NCBI GenBank assembly: GCA_026874595.1
Contig: CM049316.1
Coordinates: 42,363,695-42,427,694 of the forward strand
Direction of reading: 5' to 3'
Length of the DNA stretch: 64,000 nucleotides
From: Sipunculus nudus
Lineage: Eukaryota; Annelida; Sipuncula; Golfingiida; Sipunculidae
Below, piece after piece: positions 1 through 12,700 of this stretch; within the stretch, counting starts at the first letter, position 1; each line of letters starts with the position of its first letter. Position numbers and translations under genes: made by a program. Under the pieces are notes generated by a model, which saw only the letters and a list, made by a program, of their open reading frames with translations, made no database searches and was not told the origin of the DNA.

Positions 1-3000
1 TGCAGAAACAGTCATAGGACTGTGTAGCAACAAACACAACAACAGTGGCATAACAAACAGTACATAATCATACTCCTCGTTTAAAATAAGTAAATGCAAA
101 ATGCTATCCACTTCACTGCGTGGAGCTTTACTCAACTTTTCTATATTTATCATAGTGTATACTTTTAAGGTTATGTGTACGTTTCTAGGTAATCTTCATA
201 ACGAAATTGTGGTTGGGTGTAAAGACTCAGCTGTCAGGTCTGATTTTAAATACTATTATGCATATTGCAATTTAAGAGGTGATCATCTATGTGAACAGAT
301 GTTCTGGTATGTTATAAATATCTGTCACAGGAAAATGTTGAACTGCAGTTAAACTTGCACTTTATCTGAATTTTCTACCTTAGAAGCCATTGCCATGAAT
401 CTGTAACATACGATGCAATAATGGCTTCACTGTAAAAGCCACATCATATTTTGTGCTTACTGCATATATTCATTTAAAATTGCCCATATTAAAATCTTCA
501 TCTAAAAATCAGACATCTGTGTGCAAAAAAAAAAATGTGAAAGACTTGTTTTTATGTGCCTTAATAAAACCCTTCTCGCGAGCAGAAATAAACTTTTAAT
601 TTACAGATACTACTTAGTAAACAATAAACATAAACATTTTATTAGCTACTAAAACTGGTGCAATGATACTGTGAATCCACTGTGTGACAGTCACTTGACT
701 ATTGCTTTGTGTCATGTGACTGTCACAAAATGTGACTATAATGACGCATCATGTGATGTGATGTGGTAATCACTATGTGATTTGAACTTGTAAATAAACT
801 GTACAAACAGTTAACAAATCAAGCAAATTATCATACAGCAATGTTTAGTTCTTTCAAAGACGAGTTATAACTGCCTCTCAAGCAACTAAAATATTGAACA
901 ATACATAAATGTATTTTATGCTATTTATAGAACATTTGTGCTAAAACTAAATTTATGGATAATTATTTTTATACATCAGTGACAATATAATGGCACACCT
1001 TCTATTAGTTAAAGGCTTTGCCTGCAGAAATATTACTGAAAAGAAAATATACAATGAATAGCTTAAGTATATCTAACTAAACACATGCTTGGTAAAACTG
1101 TGTGCAAGTATTCAGCTGAAAAAAATTATATACTCAAGTTCTGCAGCAAATCTAAGTAAACTTCACGATCCTGGTCAAACAAGATACCAGTTACTCTGTG
1201 CGGGAATTAGCTTCATATCAGGGCCATGGCAGTGCAGGCTGAATATTTTAATGATCACCTTGGAATATGCTGTTTTTATTGCACCCACTTGCCATGAAAT
1301 TATCCATGGCATATTTTTTTAAAAATTAATTAGTTGGCAATGCATCAGGAACACCTGGTAGCAAGGCCAACGTATGAGCTCCAATACTTGGTCAACAATA
1401 ACTGGATATTCATAATTAAATACAGGTAAAACCTTGCCCAACAACCACCTCAGTTGTGACCACCAAAAAATAACGACCACTTGTTCATGGTAAGGATTCT
1501 TTTTTGCTCTTCAAGCAACACCTTGCTTAGACGACCATCTCTAAATTACGACCACTTAAACTCTCCTTGGTGGTCATAATTTTGAGGTTTTACTGTACAA
1601 TCAATCACCCATTTATCTGAAAATAAACGAACTGCAGCTGATGCTTGGTTGCTTGATTGATTCCTCACTGAAGTTTGGTATGGTCCCAAAAACCAGATTA
1701 TTACAAACATTAACAGGACAACTGAGTAGAGAATAGTGGGAACTATAGGGCACATTAACCCTCGAGGAAAACGAGGCTCTAATAACAATACACCAGTGCA
1801 CCCATATACTGTGTGACAAAATCACATATTGTCAGATACAAAGTCGTATATGTATCAATACATCTGTATCCGATTATCCATTGATAACATGACATTCCAC
1901 ATTTTTTAATTTCTCATGACCTTGCCAGGCATGAAATTTAATCGTCTTGGTAATTCGACAGATTAACCTGATCTGGACAGGAAGAACTGTTTCTGATGGA
2001 TCAATTGCTCCTAAAAAGTATGGAGAGTCACATCACCACAGAAAATTATAATTTAAGTTTTGATAATAAATTTTTATGAGTTGACCTGTATATCTGTAAA
2101 AAAATTTTACACATTTCTTATATTGTATCATGTAACCTTGACAACTGATCATGATATTCAGGCATTGTTACACCCTTACAACAACACACAGCATACATGG
2201 ATTTCTTTTAGAAATATAGCTTTCACATGATATGGTATAATAGAAAGGGTAAAGTGAACAAGAATACAAGGTCTACATTGGTAAATGTTTGCTCAGGAGC
2301 CCAGCTCTTCTAGGTTCAAGAGGCCACTCTTTATACAATTTGCATAAACATATTGATTTAATAAATATTAGGGTTAAAAGGTTACCCTCAATTTCAATAG
2401 GACTGACCAGCTGTTTTTTAAGTACATCGGTAGGAAAATGGCCTTTATTTCATAATCACAGACATTTATACACGTGATCCACTTATATATGACGAGTATC
2501 TGAGAAACAAACATTCTTCAGAATTTCTCACTTAAGACAGTCATTATAATTCCATTTAAAAAGTCTAATTATCTCTGCCTATACAATCCAGGACAATAAC
2601 AATCCCAACTAGGTACATTCATCAGTTTTCCCACACAAGATTTATTAATTAAAATGTTAAATGTGATCTTTGAACTAGCAGTCTATACGTGTTAACCATA
2701 CAACAAATGAAATCACAAATATATGGCTATTTTAACCTCCCCTTCTTATAAACCCACAGCGTGAAGTATGACGTCAGTGGTTGACATTACTGGATGACAC
2801 CACAGAATTCATTCAGCTGACTATCAGTCACAGCATTTTCATCATACCTCTCGGAAGCACAATAAGGAATTTTGATTTATCACGAGCTTCTAAAGCTTTT
2901 TTAATACAAGAAGTTTGTAACTTCCTTAACATTGGTTATGGCTTAGGTTCTTCATTCTCCTCATTAGAGAGGACACAAGTAGCAACATCAACTTATGAAA

Positions 3001-3548
3001 ATTGTCTACTTCCAAACTAAAGTGAATCAAGCTTCATCATTAGTGTAATATGCTTAAACCTAATATACAGGTGATCTGGGCCTGTGGCAACTGATTGCAC
3101 TTCACTGTTCAAACATCTGAGACAGATATCCAGTGAAAATAAAATTTGAAACTTCTTCTGTAAATACTTTATAGACTATTTTCACCTAAAATAGCGAATC
3201 TGGTTATATTTTGATTATTAATAACCATAATCAGAGAAGTAATGCATCAAATTCCATTTTACCATCAGGCACCATCAATAATTCCCATGATGCATCAGTA
3301 ATTAGCATATCAATCACACAATGCATCTGAAAGTCCCATGATGCACCATTTCCTTGATGCAAAAGTAGACAGTCTTTGGACAAGTGTAGGACACTTATTT
3401 TATAAAGAAAATAATCATGGCCCCATTACACTAAAATATATTCCTGTCTGGATATATTGTTCCTGCAGTAAAAGATCAATGCTCTTAAAATTCTGTATTT
3501 ACAAAGCAGCTCCTCTCCATGGATTTTTCTCAAATTATGCACTGATTA
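1..3548. other. 3' flank and 3' UTR of the RBL gene
   Basis: No coding region recognised. The 3' UTR end is not resolved: several AATAAA-type signals exist on the minus strand, the nearest clear one at 2641-2646. Contains a MITE (1421-1597), a 12-bp inverted repeat TGTGACAGTCAC / GTGACTGTCACA near 682-727, and a run of short ATGATGCA-rich repeats at 3240-3350. Confidence 0.5.
1421..1597. mobile_element. TA-flanked MITE (Tc1/mariner-type)
   Basis: Ends are TACAGGTAAAACCTT on the left and AGGTTTTACTGTA on the right, forming an inverted repeat flanked by TA, the usual Tc1/mariner target duplication. The interior has degenerate ACGACCACC-type repeats. The TIR resembles the CAGTAAAACCTC terminus seen in many animal MITEs. 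No coding capacity. Confidence 0.75.
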
Positions 3549-3725
3549 TCACCGGGCCCCACTGGCCTCCTGTCTGTCTTGCTGTACTGCTTTGAGCTTC
3601 TCCATGTAATGAGAATTGCTGTCCAGCCTTGGTTTCTTGGCAGCCTCCTCACCTTCATCCATTCCTATCCTTTTGATGGTTCCTTTATCACCGAGATTCA
3701 CCATGCTGTTGATCTTCTTTAAATA
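3549..3725 (-). CDS. RBL1/RBL2: RBL exon 22 (C-terminus and stop)
   Basis: Fifty-eight codons plus TGA: YLKKINSMVNLGDKGTIKRI, then AAKKPRLDSN and MEKLKAVQQDR. KINSMV corresponds to the RB-C strand/helix that binds the E2F/DP marked-box region; KRI and KKPR look like a bipartite nuclear signal. Acceptor TTCCAG. Confidence 0.95.
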   Translation of the reverse strand, partial: YLKKINSMVNLGDKGTIKRIGMDEGEEAAKKPRLDSNSHYMEKLKAVQQDRQEASGAR

Positions 3726-6700
3726 CTGGAAAACCAAAGAACGTGTTCAGAATCAGAGACCGACATACTGTGTACATGTTACAATACTACTAGAATTCCC
3801 TTTATCAAAGAATCTTAATCATGTCGGATGACAACATAAACTTGGAAGATACAAAGCTGCCTCCCTCTTGTTACTATGGTAACATGAACAATTTGGATTA
3901 TGATATCTAACTGTGCCTCATACTAAAATGCAGCCTTTATGTAAATGATTTATAATTACCCAACTTATACAGCAGATAATGACAATTTATTTGGCAAAAT
4001 ATATCTGGCAGAATAAAAGCCACCCTTTAATAGTGTTATGCTAGATTAACCTGAGTGTCCACTTGTATGAGTGAAGAGGGCTAAAATCATGTACCAAAGA
4101 AATAATAAAGATGGAGTCAATTTTGTGCTGTAGGCAAGTTTTTGTCAACCGGATCATGTAGCATTAATTAAAGAAACATAGTGGAAATGTGATGGGTTCC
4201 ATTTTGCATAAATGTGCCGTCTCATTCTGACACATACAAACGTACATATTGACACGCACATGAATGTTTGCACATAAACATCCACATGTGTATAATTGCA
4301 CACATAAACCACTTCTGTACAAGTGGAAGTTTCTCAAATATCACCAACTTTAACACCATCACCAATTGATGTAAAGCAAGATTACCTTGTATGGACTTCT
4401 GTCGATGCAATAGACTAGCCGCTCAGATCGTGAGACGTCAGGAACATTCTTATGCGGGGAGATGTATATTGAGTGGTTCTTGCTCATACGTCGAGGGGAT
4501 GCCGTCTGTGCTCGAACCATTGGCAGTGGAGAGAGGGGTGGAGGACGTTCCTGGAACATCAAATTTGTTCAAATTATTATTTTTCAAGAGCAAATGAAGG
4601 TGAAGGAACTTTGTCCATACATTTTAAATACTGAACTCCCATACCAATATTCATGACTGTTTTAACGATAAACATGTGAACAAACCCTGTTCTGAAGGTT
4701 GTCATTTTCAAGCTGAAACAACCATGTTTCAGTGAAACAACCATGTTTCAGTGATCCTAAATTTGTGAAATAAGTGGTAATCTACAGAAAACCCTTAGGT
4801 AGAGAACACTGTACAAGGAAAAAGCTAATATATTAACTATGTCCCCAAACCCACACTATTGGATACATGCAAGCTGAAAAAATAGGATCTCATGGGTTTA
4901 ATAAGAGGACTGAGCAAATTACGAATGATAAAATTTATTTAAGGAATTATAATGAAATTTACCCCTTTGTTGGATGCAGAAAATCGGAGTGCGAACTGTT
5001 TTACCCTGTCCACAAAAACAGTATTGTAGAACATGATGACATCACCACGGTCTTCAAACTCAAAGCTGGATCCCGTTCCAGCAAGCCTCGTGGGCGTTGG
5101 AGGCTGGCTGTTCGGGCATGGGACTGGCAGTGTACTGGAGGATCGGATATTGCTCAAACGCTCTGCTCTCCCTACAATAAAGAAAATATGTTCATTTATA
5201 CAGATTTTCATGCAGACTAACAAAAGTATGGTTGTTTTGCAAACACATAATAGAATCTTCAGTTATGTCCATTAAAGCACTGGTTATATTAACCTCTGAT
5301 GCAAAATTGTTTTTTTTTTCTGTAACATTCTAAATAGTAGTGAAAATTTCATCAGTTTATATGCCTTTGTGGTGCCTTCAAATGCATTTGTCTGCTTGGT
5401 TAAGAGAATGAGAGCAGTAATCATAGTTTTCAATGTTTTTATGAACTAGAAAGCAAATAAGAATAAACTGTTTCAGGTCATCTGGTAAATTAAATCCATA
5501 GCAATCAATCATTATCACTGTAACAGAGTGAAATATTAGGAATGACACCATTCCATTGAGTTATATTAAGTCGATTTGACATACTTCTGTCTCTCTCTTC
5601 TCTGTCTTCACCTGCAGGAGAGCTGGCTCTGCTGTCACTTCCTGTTCTGCTGCTCGTACTGTCACCTGAACCCCTCCGTCGCCGGCTGTTCAAAAGCACA
5701 CTGCGGTATACCTGTATCAGGGATTATATTATAATCATATACATTTATCAAACAATGCCAAAATAATCCATGCATAGCAGATGTTCATTTTATAAAATTA
5801 CACATTCAATGAATATATGGGCACAAATAATCATTTTTCGCATTTAAGGAAGCATAATTCACACTGAGAGAATTCATTCTTGAGCTTATTGCGATAACTA
5901 TGATTTTCAAACCAATTAAAAACAAGATATATCTTGGCAACGCAGGTGCAGGTGCCATAGTATCCCCAGACAATTAATCCCCCCCCCCCCCCCCTTTAAG
6001 ATAAGCCCCTCATCTTCAGCAACAATTAATATCAGACCACACTCATAAAAAGGTCACTCTCATAGAAATGGTCATGACCCTAATTTCAATATACATCATC
6101 CCCTAACCCATGTCTATGTATATGCATCCCTTATTGAGATATTAATGATTTTGTGCAATTTTCACCATATATGGCAATATTCAAGGTCAAGGCCACTTTA
6201 ATAGGTAAGGTCATGACCACAATATATATATACATCATCCCATAACCTATGACTATGTATATGCATAATATTAAAGAAATCTGTTCATTAGTTTTTGACT
6301 TATAATGCTCACAGTACTGTTAAGTGGCAATGATGGGGTCTTAAACGGCACGAAAACAAGTAAAAGAATAACAGGTAGCGCCACCTGTTTCTGGTACATG
6401 ACAATACTATCCAAGATCTTCGAACCAGTTGATTTTTGGACCAATCCATGCATCTCTTATTGAGAAATTAATGATTTTGTGTGATTTTCACCATATATGG
6501 CAATATTCAAGGTCAAGGCCACTCTCATAGGAAAGGTCATGACCCCAATTTAAATAAACATCATCCCATAACCAATATCTATGAATATGCATAATATAAA
6601 AGAAATCTGTCCATTAGTTTTTGACTTATAATGCTCACAGTACTGTCAAGTAGCAATTTTGGGGGTATTAAGAGGCACAAAAACAAGTAAAGAAAAATAG

Positions 6701-9700
6701 GTGGCGCCACCAGTTTCTCAAACATGACAACCCTTTTCATGATTTTCCATCAACTTGATTTTGGGATCAATCCATGCAAGATTTCTTGAGATATTTAAGA
6801 ATTTGTGTGATTTTCCCCAAAATTTGACATATTCAAGGTCCAGGACACTCTCCTAATCGAGGTCATGACCTCATTCTAAATAGGTGTCGTCCTCTCACCC
6901 ATATCTATACATGTACAAGTTTTTAAAGATCGTTGAAATATTTTTTGAGTTATCGCGCCAACAAGATTTATATGCGGTGGCGGCGGCGGAGGGAGCGGTA
7001 TGAAAACATAGTATCCCCCGACTTTGTCTGGGGATACAAATAAATGAACGCTAATCATGAAACTATACTTCAATATACAACAAGGCCAACAGGCCTAATG
7101 CGAACATGTGCAAAGTTTGGGAGTATGAATGGAGGTTTATTTTTTAAATTTAATATTGATCCTCTTAAGTCATGCTTTTCTCCCTTAGTCATCATGATTT
7201 CAGCAAAATGGACGTTTCGGACCTGCAAGTTTCAGACTAGGACATTTTAAAACTAGAATATTTGTAGTCGACTATGTGTATACGCAGAAATCAGAGTGGG
7301 ACGGGTGAAGTGAGGCATGGATTAAGTGGCAAGGGGAACAGAGTGAGGTGTGTTGCATAATAGCATGGATGTCTGCAGCGTAAACGCGAATGTAGGTGGT
7401 GTTACCTGTCATAAAATCGAGAAAATTGTCCAGTATGTATAAACCTGCAAAATTTCAGGTGGATAAGTTAAACCACTGCTGAGATATGAATGATTTTATC
7501 CCAAGGCAGATGAACAGATGGATGCTGTGCATAAGTGGTTGCAGGTGGTGCCACCAGTTTTGCCTATGATGAAGAGCTATGTGAGATCTATACACATGCA
7601 CAACTTTGGCCCAATTGGTCGAACGGTTCCCGAGATATGAGCTTGGATGTCTGCAGAGTAAACATGAATGTAGGTGGCCCCACCTGTCATAAAATCGAGA
7701 AAGCTCTCCAGGATGTATAAACCTGCAACATTTCAGGTGGAAAAGTCAAACCACTGCTGAGATATGAGTGATTTTATCCCAAGGCAGATGAACAGATGGA
7801 CGCTGTGCAAAAATGGTTGCTGGTGGCGCCACCAGTTTTGCCTATGATGAAGAAATATGTGAGATCTATACGCATGCACAACTTTGGCCCAATTGGTCAA
7901 ACGGTTCCCGAGATATGAGCTTGGATGTCTGCAGAGTAAACCTGAATTTAGGTGGCGCCACCTGTCATAAAATCAAGAGAGCTGTCAAGGATGTATAAAC
8001 CTGCAAAATTTAAGGTGGATAAGTCAAACCACTTCTGAGATATGAGTGATTTTATCCCAAGGCAGATGAACAGATGGACGCTGTGCATAAATGGTTGCTG
8101 GTGGCGCCACCAGTTTTGCCTATGATGAAGAGCTATGTGAGAACTATACACATGCAAAATTTTGGCCCAATCAGTCCCCGCGCCACCATTTTTAGTGTAT
8201 GTTATAAAGCTATCAAAGGGCTACATTTGTGAAAATTTTTTAGCCTGATCGGTCAAACGGTTCCCGAGATGTGGGTTTATGTGTGGAAACAGACGCACAA
8301 ATGGACGCTGGGCAGCAAGGAAAGGTCAGGGGTCAACAAAAAATGAGGGCACAGCAGTTCACATGTAACCTGATGAAAAACTCATTTCGTTTTAAATGCA
8401 AACCAAGTTTTTTCTGAAAGATATAGTTCCAATAATCTGGGAATTCTGCATTTATACATTGTGTCTAGACATCTAGACGCTGTGTCTAGACCTCTAGACA
8501 CATTGTCTAGACACCCCCCCAGAGCCAGGTCAGTTGCCATGGGGATGTCTGGACCCCACCTGTTTGTACTGAGTGACCTCAACTTGGCTGCTGAAACTCA
8601 GCATGTTGTCAAATCTGTTTTCAAACACAGAAAGCCTTTTTCAATTGGCTACAATGCTTTTTTAAGCTATATTTACCCAATCTTTTCTTATAAAACTGGC
8701 AGAACCCTACCATAGAATAATTATTGAAAAGTTTGAACCAATCAGCTTAACAGTTTCATCATAAATCAGGGTATAAGCTAGAAGAGTTTAAAATTACATT
8801 TTCGTTAGTAAAAAACACATCAATGTAGGTGGCGCCACCAATACCTCAATTTCAGATATGACATATGTGACAAACATTGGTATAAAATTTGGTGATTATA
8901 GCTCTAGCCGTTTCTGAGATTTTAATTTTAGTGGTTTTTTTTTGACAGATGACTAAGTTCAACCTCCTGTAACTTGGCCAAAAATCTTCAAACTGGTACC
9001 ATTCGAACAAACTTGAGAGAGATTGTTCCAGGGATCATTTCTGTGAAATATTGGACAATTTGGCTGGACAGTTTCGGAGAAGAAGATTTTTAAAGCTTTT
9101 TTAGCTTTGTCCCTATAAAATCTAAAAAATGCAGTTAGAAACTAGATGTGTCGGAACGACACGAATGCCCCCGCCTTGGGCAAATTAGAAACATTTGTAA
9201 AATTTGGAAAATTTTTTAAGTTCAGGAGGTGTCGTATGGTCAAAAGTAGGTCAACAAGGGCAAAATGCAAACTTGATCTGTAACGGGTCATTATCAAGCA
9301 ACACATCAAAAATCATGCCAGTATACGCAGGCATTGTGAAAAAAAGTCCATACATGTGCATTTTCTATAAAAATTTCTGTCTTTCATGAAATTTTCTATG
9401 TTTAGGAGCCGTAAAACAATCAAAAGTAGGTCAACCGGGATGAAACGCAAACTCGATCTGTAACTGTCATTATCAGTACAAAAAAGTCAGTACATATGCA
9501 TTTGTTATGAAAATTTATATTTTTCATGAAACTTTCTATGTTCAGGAGCAGTCAAATGGTCAAAAGTAGGTCAACTGAGACAAAACAAGAACTCGATCTG
9601 TAACTGGTCATTATCTGCCTACACACCAAAAATCAGGCCTAAATCTGCAGGCACTGCAAAAAAAAAAGTCCATACTTGTGCACCTTTTTATGAAATTTTC

Positions 9701-12700
9701 TATGTTAGAGCACCGTCAAACGGTCAAAAATAGGTCAACTGGGACAAAACGTGAACTTGATCTGTAACTGGTCATTATCTGTCCACACACCAAAAATCAG
9801 GCAAATATCTGCTGGTATTGTGAAGAAAAGTCTGTACAAGTGTATTTGTCATGAAAATATATATTTTACATGAAATTTTCTAAGTTCAGGAGCCGTAAAA
9901 CAGTCAAAAGTAGGTCAACCGGGACGAAACGCTAACTCGATCTCTAACTGGTCTATATCTGCCCACACACCAAAAATTAGGCCAATATCTGCAGGCATTG
10001 CGAAAAAAAGTCTGTACATGTGTATCTGTCATGAATATTTCTATTTTTCATGAAAATTTCTAAGTTTAGGAGCCGTAAAACGGTCAAAAGTAGGTCAACC
10101 GGGACGAAACGTGAGCTCGATCTGTAACTGGTCTATATCTGTCCACACACCAAAAATCAGGCCAACATCTGCAGGCACTGCGAAAAAAAGTCCGTACATG
10201 TGTATTTGTCATGAAATTTCATATTTTTCATGAAAATTTCTAAGTTTAGGAGCAGTAATACGGTCAAAAGTAGGTCAACCGGGACGAAACGCAAACTCGA
10301 TCTGTAACTAGTCTATATCTGCTCACACACCAAAAATCAGGCCAATATCTGCAGGCATTGCGAAAAAAAGTCCGTACATGTGTATCTGTCATGAATATTT
10401 CTTTTTTTCATGACATTTTCTAAGTTTAGGAGTCGAAAACGGTCAAAAGTAGGTCAACCGGGACGAAACGTGAACTCGATCTGTAACTGGTCTATATCTG
10501 CCAACACACCAAAAATCAGGCCAATATCTGCAGGCATTGCGAAAAAAAGTCCGTACATGTGTATCTGTCATGAATATTTCTATTTTTCATGAAAATTTCT
10601 AAGTTTAGGAGCCGTAAAACGGTCAAAAGTAGGTCAACCGGGACGAAACGCGAACTTGATCTGTAACTGGTCTATATCTGCCCACACTACAAAAATCAGG
10701 CCAATATCTGCAGGCATTGCGAAAAAAAGTCCATACATGTGTATCTGTCATGAATATTTCTATTTTTCATGAAATTTTCTAAGTTTAGGAGCCGTAAAAC
10801 GGTCAAAAGTAGGTCAACCGGGACGAAACGCGAACTCTTCTGTAACTGGTCTATATCTGCCCACACACCAAAAATCAGGCCAATATCTGCAGGCATTGCG
10901 AAAAAAGTCTGTACAACTGTTTGATTTCGGAAGGACGGACATGGGTAAAACTATATGCCCCGGCCACTTTGTGGCGGGGGCATAAAAAAATAAACAAAAT
11001 CTGATAGAGTTTTTCAGATGACTGATTATTTGCAAAAAATTTGGTGATGCTAGCTTCAGTCGTTTTTGAGATAGCTATGGATAACGTACAGACGACGCCG
11101 CACCATCGCAAAAGCTCACAGGTTCGCTAAAAAGGATTGTATTTTCCTTTGGCAAGTAATTTTTGTATATCTTTTAATAATTATCTTTTATTTAATGCTC
11201 TTTATAACAACAGTTTTGGAGCTTGCACTGTACCAGATGATTTGACATACCAATAAAGTACAGATTGGCTGTTTTAGTACTTTCCTTGAGCAATTAATAT
11301 TGTATGTTTTGAATTTTTTTTCTCATTTAATGGTCTTTATGACCACTGTTATGGAGCTTGTCACTGTGCCAGATGACTTGACATGATTAAGTGCTGATTG
11401 GCTGTTTTACTCACATGACTCTGTGCCTGAGGCTGGAGGCGGTAACATCTCATTATTTCCTGGAATGACAGCTCATGACCAGTCACCTAAAATATAACAC
11501 AAACCAGTTTATGCTAACATCCTTTTGTTCAATGATATATTCTTCCTTAAATCCTTATTTGCAGGGAGTAACTGGGAAATAAATTGTTCTTTCCACTTTC
11601 ATTCAAGTAAAGCAGAAGAGCAGCACATATTATCCTTAAAGGTGTCCATTCACCTACCTTTTAAAAAGAATTATGTGATTTCTGGCTTCCTCTGTGTATA
11701 TATTCATGATCTTAGGGTTATTCTAGTTATGAAAAGGTCTTATAGTGCCTGCATGACAGTTGTAAGAACTCGTTTATCAACATGTTTGTAAACATTGCTT
11801 TGTTGACAAGAAAAACAAGTAACCTTAGGTAGTAGGTTGCATATAAGGGTAGGTAGAAAGGTCAATCGTTGAAAAACGCCATTCTGTAAGCTCTGGCTTA
11901 TCTGACCCGCCACCAAATGCCCTTTATTGAATTTGTTTTATTTTGGCAGGCCCTTAAAAGTACAAACATGTGAAAAAAGCAAAACAAGCAGCCTGTGTGC
12001 CATGATATCCACTTTTTCTGGCCAATTTTTATAAAAGCTCCAAGGGAATACCTTTAGTTTATAAAGGTCAGATAGGTAATTTGTGCCCTTTAAGGACCAT
12101 CAATGAAAAGAATGGAGCTAACAACAGATCAACTGGTGATGGGGCTCACCCACAGTTGTCTATGAATGAAATTTATATTTAAGTCTTAAAATTGGGAGAA
12201 TTCAGGTTTTGTTGGTTCCCATATTAGGCATTTTAGCACAAAATTTTGGATACACAGTCTAGATGGCATATTGATTCCCATTATCGGACATGCCCCAATG
12301 CTGAAGTCATGAATGAATGCAAGATTTTTTTGTCTGAATGGGATGCGCAAGTGAAAACACAGTACCATTGGGCTTTTATGACATCATAGTATTTAAATGA
12401 CACAAAACATTACTGAATGTGATGTGGGCATCACAAGTGTATATTACTGGCAAAGTGGAAGAACTTTTTATTTAAAGAGGATTAATTGATAACACACTTA
12501 TACAAACTCTGTGAACTCAGTGCACAGAGCCCATCCTGGTACAGTCATGAAGTATATCCATTTCAACAAATTAATGGCCTCATGTATTTCCTTATGGCAT
12601 AAATAATAACATTTTAGATAACATGGATTTACAGCTGCTCCATAATTCACTGTGGCGCACATGAAACTTTCCAGCTGATAAGTACCTTTTTTTTCACCTT

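Larger units (their letters stand above)
7080..11110. repeat. GGCGCC-palindrome interspersed repeat, copy A (interrupted)
   Basis: A long non-coding repeat starting at CAGGCCTAATGCGAAC (about 7090) and ending near 11110. It is collinear with 61815-64000 at several anchors: the CAGGCCTAATGCGAAC entry, 'agaaccctacc' (8700 / 63085), the GGCGCCACCAATACCTCAA block (8830 / 63650) and 'cctgtaactyggccaaaa' (8966 / 63350). Interrupted at about 9132-10990 by the 180-bp array element. Confidence 0.7.
5712..11414. other. Repeat-packed intron between RBL exons 18 and 19
   Basis: Almost entirely repeats, annotated separately: a TIR element, a 278-bp tandem repeat, a GGCGCC-palindrome family, a 180-bp array element, and a ~125-bp local duplication (about 11200-11290 and 11330-11412) abutting the exon 18 donor. 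No exon seen within. Confidence 0.7.

Noticed and set aside
7535-7998. Two parallel 61-codon frames (MVAGGATSFAYDEE) as duplicated small genes
   Set aside because: They are the same frame in two units of a 278-bp non-coding tandem repeat; the frame is not kept in the other copies.
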